Positions 21,171-29,514 of a stretch of 39,130 nucleotides of DNA are shown in pieces. The stretch's first letter is position 1. Each line of letters opens with the position of its first letter. The notes beneath the pieces were generated by a model. The model had not been told where the DNA came from. It worked only from the letters and a program-made list of their open reading frames with translations, and searched no databases. A program made the translations under genes and the position numbers. This DNA comes from DASXMX01 sp035483795 (GTDB lineage: Bacteria; Planctomycetota; Phycisphaerae; Tepidisphaerales; Tepidisphaeraceae), in contig DATHPP010000213.1 in NCBI GenBank assembly GCA_035483795.1, forward strand, positions 1 to 39,130. The letters are read 5' to 3'.

Positions 21171-23159
21171 ATGACGGCCGAGAATCTCTACCAACTCGCC
21201 ACCGAGCATTACCAGGCAGGGCGGTTTGCTGAGGCGGAGTCGCTGTATCGTCAATTGCTGACACTTGCGCCGGAGCATGCCGATGCGCTGAATTCGCTGG
21301 CAGTGTTCGCGCAGCGAGCCGGGCGTGGCGAGGAAGCCGAGCGACTGTTTCGGCGGGCAATCGCCGCTCGACCGGACGAAACCAGCTTCCATCACAATCT
21401 CGCCCTGGTGCTCGAGGACCAGGGCCGGCTCGAAGAGGCGATCGAGCAACACCGGCAGGTCCTGGGCGCCAACCCCCAGCACGCCCCCTCGCAATTCAAC
21501 CTCGGATTCGCCCTGGTTCAACTGGGCCGTTACGACGAAGCGATGGTGGCCCTCAGCCGCGCCCTGGAATTGCGCCAGGATGTCGCACAGGCGCATTTTG
21601 TAATGGGATCGCTGCTGCGGGAACGGGGAGAAATGCAACCGGCGGTTTGGCACCTTCGGCGGGCGGTCGAGCTTCAGCCCAACATGCCCGAGGCGCACAC
21701 CAACCTGGGGATCGCCCTGCGGGCGTCGGAAAAACCGGACGAAGCGATCGCCGAGTATCGCGCCGCGATAACGTTGCGGCCCGACGATCCGGAGGGCTTG
21801 AGCAATCTCGGTCAGATTTTGACCGAAACCGGCCGCTTCGACGAATCGCTCGATTGTTTTCGCAAGGCCGAAGCGCTGGGCGGCGGGCCGCGGGTGGCAT
21901 CGAACCTTCTGTACTCGATTCTGTTCAATCCCAAAATCGATGCACATGCGAGCTATCAGGAGCACGTGCGCTGGAACCAGACCCATGCCGCGCCGCTTGC
22001 CGCCGCCAGCGAGCCGCAAAAGGTGAGCGGACAGCCGGAGCGGTTTCGGATCGGGTACGTCTCGCCCAATTTCCGCAATCACGTGGTCGGCCGGTTTCTG
22101 CTGCCGCTGTTTTGCCACCATGATCACGTGGAATTCGAGATTATCTGTTATTCCGACGTGACGCATCCGGATTCGATCACCGAGCAGCTTCGCGCCTGCG
22201 CCGGCATCTGGCGCGAAACCGCGGGATTGTCGGATGAGGAGTTGGCGCGGCTGATCCGGGCCGATCGGATCGACATCCTGGTCGATCTGAACATGCACAT
22301 GGAAGGGAGCCGGCTGCTGGCCTTCGCCCGCCGGCCGGCGCCGGTGCAGGCGACGTACCTGGCTTATGCCGGCACCACAGGCCTCGAGACGATGGACTGG
22401 AGGCTCACCGACTCGTATCTCGAGCCATCCTCGACCAACGAGGCGCAGCCGCCCGAATTCCGCTACTCCGAGCGATCGATGTTGATAGGCCGGAGTTACT
22501 GGTGCTACCCGATGCCGCTGGAGGCGCCGACGCCGGGTCCGTTGCCGGCGCTGGTGGCGGGGCACGTCAGCTTCGGCTGCCTCAACGCCTTTCCCAAAAT
22601 CAATGCTGCTGTCCTTGAGCTCTGGGCGGCGATCCTGCGCCGGGTGAGCGGTTCCAGGCTCATCTTGCACGCACCGGAAGGAAGTCATCGCGAGGCCGTC
22701 ACTGGGAAACTTCTTGCCGAGCAAATCAATCCGCAGCGAGTGCAGCTGGTCGCGCGAACGTCGGGCTCAAATTATTTCGCCCTGTATCGTTCGATTGACA
22801 TCGCCCTGGACCCGTTTCCGTATCCCGGCGGCACAACCTCGTGCGATGCGCTGTGGATGGGTGTGCCGGTCGTCACGCTTAGTGGGCAGAGCGCGATTTC
22901 CCGCGCGGGGGTGAGCATCCTCTCGAACGTCGGCTTGCCGGATCTGGTCGCGCGAACGCCTTCAGAGTATCTGCAACTTGCCATCGAGCTTGCGTCGGAT
23001 TTGCCCCGACTGGCGGGATTACGAGGCGCACTTCGCGAGCAGATGCATCATTCGCCACTGATGGACGCCAAACGATTTGCTCGTGATATCGAAGAGGCTT
23101 ACCGGCGGATGTGGACCGAGCGACTGCTTGGCGCCGGCCGAGCGGATGACCAGTCCTGA
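21171..23159 (+). CDS. TPR protein with OGT/SPINDLY-type glycosyltransferase domain
   Basis: A 662-residue protein in which residues 1-260 form about seven tetratricopeptide repeats (for example NLYQLATEHYQAGRFAEAES and HTNLGIALRASEKPDEAIAE). Residues 285-650 form a GT41 catalytic region like eukaryotic O-GlcNAc transferase. Landmarks are RIGYVSPNFRNHVVGRF, IDILVDLNMHMEGSRL, PVQATYLAYAGTTG, VSFGCLNAFPKI, and the nucleotide-sugar-binding DPFPYPGGTTSCDALWMGVP. Bacterial relatives glycosylate proteins or act in unknown glycan pathways; the donor sugar cannot be read from the sequence. ATG 21171 is where the TPR pattern begins; the upstream in-frame extension lies in repeat DNA. It stands alone, without a neighbouring adhesin or flagellin target. 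Confidence 0.92.
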   Translation: MTAENLYQLATEHYQAGRFAEAESLYRQLLTLAPEHADALNSLAVFAQRAGRGEEAERLFRRAIAARPDETSFHHNLALVLEDQGRLEEAIEQHRQVLGANPQHAPSQFNLGFALVQLGRYDEAMVALSRALELRQDVAQAHFVMGSLLRERGEMQPAVWHLRRAVELQPNMPEAHTNLGIALRASEKPDEAIAEYRAAITLRPDDPEGLSNLGQILTETGRFDESLDCFRKAEALGGGPRVASNLLYSILFNPKIDAHASYQEHVRWNQTHAAPLAAASEPQKVSGQPERFRIGYVSPNFRNHVVGRFLLPLFCHHDHVEFEIICYSDVTHPDSITEQLRACAGIWRETAGLSDEELARLIRADRIDILVDLNMHMEGSRLLAFARRPAPVQATYLAYAGTTGLETMDWRLTDSYLEPSSTNEAQPPEFRYSERSMLIGRSYWCYPMPLEAPTPGPLPALVAGHVSFGCLNAFPKINAAVLELWAAILRRVSGSRLILHAPEGSHREAVTGKLLAEQINPQRVQLVARTSGSNYFALYRSIDIALDPFPYPGGTTSCDALWMGVPVVTLSGQSAISRAGVSILSNVGLPDLVARTPSEYLQLAIELASDLPRLAGLRGALREQMHHSPLMDAKRFARDIEEAYRRMWTERLLGAGRADDQS

Positions 23160-23345
23160 CCTGCCGCGAAAATCTTTCGACTGCCACAAATGGCAAACGC
23201 TCCGCACCGAGGGGAAGCGGACTGCCAGCCTGACAGCCGAGCCACGATAGGAGATCCGGGTTCGTGGCGCATAACACATGAATGAATATGGCGTTAGCAA
23301 CAAGGAAGACCCAGTCTTCTGATAGGCATCAGGTTTGTTGATGCG
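23160..23345. other. Intergenic region upstream of the chaperonin operon
   Basis: About 185 bp before the operator-like site. GAAGAC-CCA-GTCTTC forms a small hairpin near 23313-23327, which could end the upstream glycosyltransferase transcript but has no T-run. No clear vegetative promoter is visible. Confidence 0.4.
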
Positions 23346-23372
23346 CTGGCGCAGCTCTCTCAAGAGCGCCAA
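23346..23372 (+). promoter_or_regulatory. CIRCE-like inverted repeat upstream of groEL
   Basis: CTGGCGCAG-N9-GAGCGCCAA has the 9-9-9 layout of the HrcA operator (TTAGCACTC-N9-GAGTGCTAA). The right arm matches seven of nine bases and the left arm four of nine. The core TGGCGC/GCGCCA is perfectly symmetrical. It lies about 80 bp before the groEL start, where CIRCE usually sits. It could be a GC-shifted HrcA site or the operator of another heat-shock repressor. Confidence 0.45.
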
Positions 23373-23449
23373 GGGTCGCGCCTCGGGTTTAGATCCCGCG
23401 CGGCGGAGATTTCTCTAAAGATTAATTGCGTTTTAAAGGAGCGAATCGA

Positions 23450-25114
23450 ATGGCCGCAAAGATTCTCGAATTTGATGCCGACGCCCGCAAATCGCTGTTG
23501 GAAGGTGTGACCAAACTCGCCCGGGCGGTCAAGGCGACGCTCGGCCCCAAAGGCCGCAACGCTGTTCTCGACAAAGGCTGGGGCGCCCCCACGGTCACCA
23601 AAGACGGCGTCACCGTCGCCGAAGAGATCGAACTGAGCAACAAGTTCCAGAACATCGGGGCCAAGCTGGTGAAAGAGGCGGCAAGCAAGACCAGCGACGT
23701 CGCCGGAGACGGAACCACCACGGCCACTGTCCTGGCCGAGGCCATCTTCCGCGAAGGTTATCGCAACCTCACCGCCGGCGCCGACGCCATGGCCCTGGCT
23801 CGCGGCATCCGCAGGGCGGTCGACGCGGTCATCGAAAACCTCAAGAAACAGTCCAAGCCCATCTCGGGCAAGGCCGACATCGCCAACGTCGCCTCCATCA
23901 GCGCCAACAACGACCGCGAGATCGGCACCATCATGGCCGATGCCTTCGAGCGCGTCGGCAAAGACGGCGTCATCACCGTCGAAGAAGGCAAGTCGCTGGA
24001 AACCTTCGTCGACGTTGTCGAGGGAATGCAGTTCGATCGCGGCTACCTCTCACCCAATTTCGTCACCAATCCCGATGAGATGATCTGCGAAATCGAGAAA
24101 GCCTTTGTTCTGGTCTACGAGGACAAGATTTCTTCCGCGACGAAGCTGATCCCGCTGCTGGAAAAAATTCAGAAGGCCAAGCGGCCGCTCCTGGTGATCG
24201 CCGAGGACGTCGAGGGCGAGGCACTGGCGACGCTGGTGGTCAATAAGCTTCGCGGAATCCTCAATGTCTGCGCGGTCAAGGCGCCGGGCTACGGCGACCG
24301 CCGCAAAGCGATGCTCGAAGACATCGCCATCCTCACCGGCGGCACCGCCGTCATGAAAGACCTGGGCATCGAGCTGGATAAAGTCGAAATCCATCAGCTC
24401 GGCCAGGCCAAGCTCGTCCGCGTCGACAACGACAACACGACGATCATCGAAGGGGCCGGCGACACCAAGTCGATCCAGGGCCGAATCGAACAGATCCGCC
24501 GCGAGATCGAAGTCACCACAAGCGACTACGACCGCGAGAAGCTACAGGAACGTCTGGCCAAGCTGGCCGGCGGCGTGGCCCAAATCAACGTCGGCGCCGC
24601 CACTGAAGCCGAGCTGAAAGAGAAGAAGGCCCGTATCGAAGACGCGCTGCACGCGACTCGCGCAGCCGTGGCCGAGGGTGTCGTTCCGGGCGGCGGGGTC
24701 GCGCTGATCCGCGCCATGAAAGCGCTCAATGGTGGCAGCAACCTGAAGCTCGAGGGGGACGAAGCCGCGGGCGTCAAGATCGTCCGCCAGGCGCTGACCG
24801 CGCCGCTCAAGCAGATCGCCGAGAATGCCGGCACGTCGGGTTCGGTGGTCGTCCGCCGGGTGATGGAATCGAAGGATAACGACGGCTTCAATGCCCTCAC
24901 CGGCGAGTACGTCGACGTCGTCAAGGCCGGCATCATCACCCCGACCAAGGTCGAGCGGACCGCCCTTCAGAACGCCGCCGAGGTGGCCATCCTCCTGCTC
25001 ACCACCGACTGCATCGTGGTCGAAAAGCCCAAGGCCAAGGACGAAGGCGGCGACCATCACCATGACCACGGCGGTGGCATGGGCGGAATGGGCGGCATGG
25101 GAGACATGATGTGA
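23450..25114 (+). CDS. groEL: Chaperonin GroEL (copy 1, with Gly-Met tail)
   Basis: ATP-driven 60-kDa chaperonin forming the 14-subunit folding cage closed by GroES. The 554-residue product has all core motifs: ATLGPKGRNAVLDK, the ATP-binding DGTTTATVLAEAI, and VVPGGGVALIRA. It ends in the canonical flexible tail GGMGGMGGMGDMM, preceded by a histidine-rich GGDHHHDHG. ATG 23450 has AAAGGAG at 23435-23440. It is the first gene of the chaperonin operon, in the order groEL-groES and not the usual groES-groEL. The His cluster may add metal affinity. Confidence 0.97.
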   Translation: MAAKILEFDADARKSLLEGVTKLARAVKATLGPKGRNAVLDKGWGAPTVTKDGVTVAEEIELSNKFQNIGAKLVKEAASKTSDVAGDGTTTATVLAEAIFREGYRNLTAGADAMALARGIRRAVDAVIENLKKQSKPISGKADIANVASISANNDREIGTIMADAFERVGKDGVITVEEGKSLETFVDVVEGMQFDRGYLSPNFVTNPDEMICEIEKAFVLVYEDKISSATKLIPLLEKIQKAKRPLLVIAEDVEGEALATLVVNKLRGILNVCAVKAPGYGDRRKAMLEDIAILTGGTAVMKDLGIELDKVEIHQLGQAKLVRVDNDNTTIIEGAGDTKSIQGRIEQIRREIEVTTSDYDREKLQERLAKLAGGVAQINVGAATEAELKEKKARIEDALHATRAAVAEGVVPGGGVALIRAMKALNGGSNLKLEGDEAAGVKIVRQALTAPLKQIAENAGTSGSVVVRRVMESKDNDGFNALTGEYVDVVKAGIITPTKVERTALQNAAEVAILLLTTDCIVVEKPKAKDEGGDHHHDHGGGMGGMGGMGDMM

Positions 25115-25185
25115 GCCAGGTGCCCGCCTGTTGCACCAACTGACTACAGACAACTGACGAGTGACAAATGACCAAGGACAAACCC

Positions 25186-25473
25186 ATGAAACTCAAACCC
25201 CTTGCAGATCGTGTGATTGTGCGGCAATCGGACGCGGAAGAGAAGACCCCCAGCGGCATCGTGCTGCCGGACACGGCCAAGGAAAAGCCGACCAAGGGCA
25301 AGGTCGTCGCCGTTGGCCCCGGCAAGCTCGATGACCACGGCAAGCGCATGGAGCTGGGTGTTCGCGAAGGCGACACCGTCTACTACGGCAAGTACTCCGG
25401 CACCGACGTCGAGATTAACGGCGAAAAGTTCGTCATCCTCCGCGAGAGCGACCTGCTGGGCGTGCTGGAATAA
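25186..25473 (+). CDS. groES: Co-chaperonin GroES
   Basis: A 95-residue lid protein of the GroEL cage, with the normal start KLKPLADRVIVR. The mobile loop region is EEKTPSGIVLPDTAKEKPTK and the C-terminal part is YSGTDVEINGEKFVILRESD. ATG 25186 has AAGGA 7 bases upstream; an in-frame ATG at 25168 would add six residues. It lies 71 bp after groEL copy 1 and 13 bp before the aspartyl protease gene, so all are probably co-transcribed. A single groES presumably serves both GroEL copies. Confidence 0.96.
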   Translation: MKLKPLADRVIVRQSDAEEKTPSGIVLPDTAKEKPTKGKVVAVGPGKLDDHGKRMELGVREGDTVYYGKYSGTDVEINGEKFVILRESDLLGVLE

Positions 25474-25486
25474 AACGAGGCACGTC

Positions 25487-25879
25487 ATGGGCTGCTTCCG
25501 CGTCGACGTGAAGTTCACGAACGTCGCCGACCGGTCGAAGTCGGCGGTCGTGCCGCAGTTGCTGGTCGATACCGGCAGCGAAGCGACGTGGGCGCCGCGG
25601 AAAGTGCTGGAGCAGCTGGGAATTCAGCCGGAGAAGAAAGATCGATCGTTCGTCATGGCCAATCGGCAGGTGATCACTCGAACCGTCGGTTACGCGATCG
25701 TCGAGGTGACGCCGCAGTTCAAAACAGTGGATGAAGTCGTGTTTGCCGAGGACGGTGATCTGGCGCTGCTGGGCGCTCGTAGTCTCGAGGGCCTGAACGT
25801 CCGGGTCGATCCCGAAGGAAAACAACTGGTTGCCGCCGGCCCGATTTTGGCGGCGGGGAATATTGAAAACGAAAACTAA
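25487..25879 (+). CDS. Retropepsin-like aspartyl protease family protein in the chaperonin operon
   Basis: A 130-residue cytoplasmic protein with one clan-AA (retropepsin-like) domain. The catalytic motif is LLVDTGSEATWAP (Asp-Thr-Gly). A hydrophobic strand and flap-like region follow, then LALLGARSLEGLNVRVDPEG, which matches the conserved ILG-x-x-L-E end of this fold. Such single-domain proteins work as homodimers in retroviruses; bacterial versions are mostly uncharacterised. ATG 25487 has CGAGG upstream. It lies 13 bp after groES and 15 bp before the second groEL, deep inside the operon, so co-expression with the chaperonins is very likely. A role in processing or disposing of misfolded chaperonin clients is a reasonable but untested inference. 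Confidence 0.8.
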   Translation: MGCFRVDVKFTNVADRSKSAVVPQLLVDTGSEATWAPRKVLEQLGIQPEKKDRSFVMANRQVITRTVGYAIVEVTPQFKTVDEVVFAEDGDLALLGARSLEGLNVRVDPEGKQLVAAGPILAAGNIENEN

Positions 25880-25894
25880 CCGGAGCAACTCACA

Positions 25895-27526
25895 ATGGCA
25901 GCAAAGCAAATGAAATTCGACAGCGACGCCCGGGCCGAAATTGCCGCGGGACTGTCGCAGTTGGCGCGGGCGGTGAAGGCGACGCTCGGCCCCCGTGGCC
26001 GCAATGTCGTCCTCCAGAAATCCTTCGGCGGGCCGCGAATCACCAAGGACGGTGTCACCGTCGCCAAGGAAATCGAGCTCCCCCAGCCCTTTGAAAACAT
26101 GGGTGCCAAGCTCGTGAACATGGTCGCCAGCAAGACCGGCGATGTCGCCGGCGACGGAACCACCACCGCCACCGTCCTTGCCGAGGCCATCTACTCTGAA
26201 GGCCTCAAGTACGTCCGCACCGGCGTCAACCCCGTGCAGATCCAGCGCGGCATCACCAAGGCGGCCGAGGCCGCCACCCAGGCCATCACCGCCCTGGCCA
26301 AGAAGGTCAAGGGCCGCGAGGACTACAAGCGCGTCGCCACCATTTCCGCCAACGGCGACGAGCACATCGGCGAGCTCATGGCCGAGGCCATGGAAAAAGT
26401 CGGCAAGGAAGGCGTCATCACCGTCGACGAGGGCAAGAGCACCGAGTCCGTCCTCGAATACACCGAGGGCATGCAGTTCGACAAGGGCTATCTCTCGCCC
26501 TATTTCATGACCAATCCCAATACCCTCGACGCCATCCTGGAGAACGCGTACATCCTGCTGCACGAGAAGAAGATCAGCAACCTGGCGGAGCTGCTGCCGC
26601 TCCTGAACAAGGTCGTGACCGGCGGCCGGCCGCTCTTGATCATCGCCGAGGACGTCGAGTCCGAGGCGCTGGCGGCGCTGGTGGTGAACAAGCTTCGCGG
26701 GGTTCTCAGCGTGTGCGCGGTCAAGGCCCCTGGCTTCGGCGACCGCCGCAAGGCCCTGATGGGAGACCTTGCCGTCGTCACCGGCGGTAAATTCATCAGC
26801 GAAGACCTGGGGCTCAAGCTCGAAAATGTCGAGCTGGAAGACCTCGGCTCCGCCAAGCGCGTCGTCATCGATAAGGACCGAACCCTCATCATCGAAGGCG
26901 CCGGCAAGCGCAAGGACATCGAGGCCCGCGCCGAGCAGACTCGCAGCCAGATCGAGAAAACCACCAGCGACTACGACCGCGAGAAGCTCCAGGAGCGCCT
27001 GGCCAAGCTGACCGGCGGCGTTGCCGTCATCCGCGCCGGCGCCGCCACCGAAACCGAGATGAAGGAACGCAAGGACCTGATCGAGGACGCGCTGCATGCC
27101 ACGCGCGCGGCCGCCGAGGAAGGGATCGTTCCGGGCGGCGGTGTCGTCTTCCTTCGCGCCATCGAAGCCGTCGAAAACGGCAAGCGACAGGCCAAGGGCG
27201 ATGAAAAAATCGGCTTCGATATCGTCGCTCAGGCCCTCCGCTCTCCCACCCGCCAGATCGCCGACAACGCCGGAGAAGATGGCGAAGTGGTGGTTGACGA
27301 GATCCTTGAAAACAAGAATCCCAACTGGGGCTACAACGCCGCCGCCGGCGAATACGGCGACATGTTCAAGCTCGGAATCATCGACCCGACCAAGGTCGCC
27401 AACACCGCCCTGCAAAACGCCGCCAGCGTCAGCGGCCTGGCACTCACGACCGACGTGCTCATCACCGAGCTGAAGGAAAAGAAGGGTGAAAAGGAACCCG
27501 AGCCTGTTGCCGGCGCCGTGATTTGA
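25895..27526 (+). CDS. groEL: Chaperonin GroEL (copy 2, without Gly-Met tail)
   Basis: A second 60-kDa chaperonin, 543 residues, with intact ATPase motifs (ATLGPRGRNVVLQK, DGTTTATVLAEAI, IVPGGGVVFLRA) and apical domain. Unlike copy 1 it ends in a charged EKKGEKEPEPVAGAVI and has no GGM repeats. These repeats normally project into the cavity and influence folding and ATPase. GGAG precedes ATG 25895. It follows the protease gene by 15 bp and is the last gene of the unit before a hairpin. The two copies clearly differ in sequence, so this is an old paralogue and not a recent duplication. It may have specialised clients or form mixed rings. Confidence 0.96.
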   Translation: MAAKQMKFDSDARAEIAAGLSQLARAVKATLGPRGRNVVLQKSFGGPRITKDGVTVAKEIELPQPFENMGAKLVNMVASKTGDVAGDGTTTATVLAEAIYSEGLKYVRTGVNPVQIQRGITKAAEAATQAITALAKKVKGREDYKRVATISANGDEHIGELMAEAMEKVGKEGVITVDEGKSTESVLEYTEGMQFDKGYLSPYFMTNPNTLDAILENAYILLHEKKISNLAELLPLLNKVVTGGRPLLIIAEDVESEALAALVVNKLRGVLSVCAVKAPGFGDRRKALMGDLAVVTGGKFISEDLGLKLENVELEDLGSAKRVVIDKDRTLIIEGAGKRKDIEARAEQTRSQIEKTTSDYDREKLQERLAKLTGGVAVIRAGAATETEMKERKDLIEDALHATRAAAEEGIVPGGGVVFLRAIEAVENGKRQAKGDEKIGFDIVAQALRSPTRQIADNAGEDGEVVVDEILENKNPNWGYNAAAGEYGDMFKLGIIDPTKVANTALQNAASVSGLALTTDVLITELKEKKGEKEPEPVAGAVI

Positions 27527-27533
27527 CGGCAGG

Positions 27534-27639
27534 GTCCGATAAAAAGTGAACGCCAAACCCGCGAAGACACGAAGATAGAGATGTATCTTTGTGTCTTCGC
27601 GCTTTTGTGCCTTGGGGCGCCATTCCCGGGCATCGGACC
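27534..27639. repeat. Inverted GGTCCGAT repeats bracketing the groEL2-dnaJ gap
   Basis: GGTCCGAT at 27534-27541 recurs inverted as ATCGGACC at 27632-27639. The two arms enclose the long hairpin at 27561-27600. Together they make a roughly 105-bp palindromic unit resembling a small non-autonomous element. No target-site duplication could be confirmed. Confidence 0.45.
27561..27606 (+). terminator. Long hairpin terminator after groEL copy 2
   Basis: The 17-base arm GCGAAGACACGAAGATA at 27561-27577 pairs with 27584-27600 at 16 of 17 positions around a six-base loop. GC-TTTT follows. It begins 35 bp after the groEL2 stop, so it probably ends the chaperonin transcript and separates it from dnaJ. 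The sequence type also looks like a dispersed repeat. Confidence 0.7.
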
Positions 27640-27680
27640 GAAGGACTGAACCAACCGCGGGCAATGGTTGTAGGAAGAAC

Positions 27681-28826
27681 GTGGCAACGACCAAGCGAGA
27701 CTATTACGAAGTTCTGGGTGTGACGCGAAACGCCAACGGCGAAGAGATCAAACGCGCTTATCGCCGGCTGGCCATGAAGTATCACCCGGACCGGGCTGAT
27801 GGAAACAAGGCGGAGGCCGAGGTCGCCTTCAAGGAATGTGCCGAGGCCTACGAGGTGCTCAGCGACGACCAGAGGCGCCGCCGGTACGATCAGTTCGGCC
27901 ACTCGGGCGTCGCGGGCGGCCACGACTTCTCGCACATGGACGTCGGCGACATCTTCTCGATGTTCGACGACATCTTCGGCGGGGCGTTCGGCGCCCGGGC
28001 CGGTGGGGCAAGGGGCGGCGGCCGGCGCGTCCAGCGCGGGTTCGATCTGGAAACTCAGGTCGAGCTTACGCTCTCCGAAGTCGGCACCGGATGCGAGAAG
28101 ACCCTTCAGTTTGAGAAGCAGGAATTGTGCGAAACGTGCAAGGGCAGCGGCGCCAAGCCCGGCGTTCCGCCGGTGGTTTGCGTTCAGTGCGGCGGGCAGG
28201 GCCGCATCGCCCAGCAGGGCTTCGGCGGAATGTTTCGCATGGTGACCACCTGCCCGAACTGCCGAGGCCGCGGCAGCGTCATCCGCGACCCCTGCCCGAC
28301 CTGCCGGGGAAGCGGACGCCAGCTTCGCCAGCGCGTCGTCACCGTCAAAATCCCCGCTGGCGTCCACGAGGGCCAGGCCGTCCGCATTGCCGGCGAAGGT
28401 GAAGCAGGGCAGCAGGGCGCGCCCCCGGGCGATCTCCATTGCTACATCTCCGTCAAGCCCCATCCGATTTTCACCCGGCATCAGAACGACATCGTTTGCC
28501 AGGTGCCGGTTTCCTTCACGCAGGCGGCGTTGGGCTCGGTCATCGACATCCCCACTCTCCGCGGAAAGGAGCAATTGGAAATCCCTGCCGGCACTCAGCA
28601 CGGCGAGGTCTTCAAGCTCAAGGGAAAGGGCGTTCCCGACCTCCGCTCGTACAAGAACGGTGATGAGATCGTCCAGATTCTGATCGAAATCCCCAAGCGA
28701 CTGTCAGACCGGCAGAAGCAACTCCTCAAGGAGTTTGCCGCCAGCGAAGACGAAAAGCTCATGCCACAGCGTAAGTCGTTTATGGACAAGCTGAAACAGG
28801 TATTCACCGGAGATGAAAAAACGTAG
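27681..28826 (+). CDS. dnaJ: Chaperone protein DnaJ
   Basis: Type I Hsp40 that delivers substrates to DnaK and stimulates its ATPase. The 381-residue product has a J domain (residues 6-70, with the HPD motif in KYHPDRADG) and a Gly/Phe-rich linker (HMDVGDIFSMFDDIFGGAFG). Four zinc-finger repeats follow (CETCKGSG, CVQCGGQG, CPNCRGRG, CPTCRGSG), then the two C-terminal beta domains. The start is GTG 27681 with AGGAAG 6 bases upstream; the in-frame region before it is repeat DNA. It is followed by grpE after 70 bp. dnaK and hrcA are not nearby. Confidence 0.97.
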   Translation: MATTKRDYYEVLGVTRNANGEEIKRAYRRLAMKYHPDRADGNKAEAEVAFKECAEAYEVLSDDQRRRRYDQFGHSGVAGGHDFSHMDVGDIFSMFDDIFGGAFGARAGGARGGGRRVQRGFDLETQVELTLSEVGTGCEKTLQFEKQELCETCKGSGAKPGVPPVVCVQCGGQGRIAQQGFGGMFRMVTTCPNCRGRGSVIRDPCPTCRGSGRQLRQRVVTVKIPAGVHEGQAVRIAGEGEAGQQGAPPGDLHCYISVKPHPIFTRHQNDIVCQVPVSFTQAALGSVIDIPTLRGKEQLEIPAGTQHGEVFKLKGKGVPDLRSYKNGDEIVQILIEIPKRLSDRQKQLLKEFAASEDEKLMPQRKSFMDKLKQVFTGDEKT

Positions 28827-28896
28827 CCGCCCGCAAGCGACTGATGGCGCGTTCTTTGCGGTGGTAGAATGGAAACCCCATTGAGAGCGTGGAAAA

Positions 28897-29469
28897 ATGG
28901 CACGAATTCCAATTGATAACGACGATCTCGAGCAGCAGGACCAACCTGACCCCGTGGCGGCCCAAGGTACGGCCGGACCGGACCGGACCGAGAACCAAAG
29001 GCCGGCCGGCCAGGACGACATTGCCCAACTTCGCCGCGAACGCGATCAGCTTTACGAGCGCCTCGCCCGCGCGACCGCCGACTTCCAGAACATCCGCCGC
29101 CGCCAGGAACAGGAGGCCGATCAGCGCGTTCAATACGCCAACAGCACGCTGATCAAGAGCCTGCTTCCGGTCATCGATAATTTCGAGCGGGCCCTGGCGG
29201 TCGATCCAACCAAAGCCGACGCGGCGTCGATCCTCAAAGGGATGCAGATCGTTCACGATCAGTGGCTCAACGTGCTGCGGCAGCAGGAGGTCGAGGAGAT
29301 CGCCCCCACGCCGGGCACCCCTTTCGATCCGAACCGCCATCAGGCGCTAATGCAGCAGGATGCCACTTATCCGGTTCCGACCGTCGTGCAGTTGCTGCAA
29401 AAGGGTTATGCCCTGCACGACCGCACGCTTCGCCCCGCCCAGGTGGCGGTCAGCAAGAGTGTTCAATGA
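28897..29469 (+). CDS. grpE: Nucleotide exchange factor GrpE
   Basis: Dimeric exchange factor that releases ADP from DnaK. The 190-residue product has an acidic, disordered N-terminus and a long coiled coil (LRRERDQLYERLARATADFQ). The conserved LLPVIDNFERAL hinge follows, then the C-terminal beta wing ending GYALHDRTLRPAQVAVS. ATG 28897 lies 70 bp after dnaJ. A TAGAAT at 28865-28870 could serve as its own -10 box, but read-through from dnaJ is equally likely. FmdB and YacG genes follow closely on the same strand. Confidence 0.96.
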   Translation: MARIPIDNDDLEQQDQPDPVAAQGTAGPDRTENQRPAGQDDIAQLRRERDQLYERLARATADFQNIRRRQEQEADQRVQYANSTLIKSLLPVIDNFERALAVDPTKADAASILKGMQIVHDQWLNVLRQQEVEEIAPTPGTPFDPNRHQALMQQDATYPVPTVVQLLQKGYALHDRTLRPAQVAVSKSVQ

Positions 29470-29514
29470 GCAATGGGGCTTGTTCGATCAGGCAATGGGC
29501 TTGCGGGTTCAGTT

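Noticed and set aside
25433..27694. A 753-codon minus-strand frame opposite groEL copy 2
   Set aside because: Antisense shadow of a well-conserved chaperonin. Its composition shows no domain.
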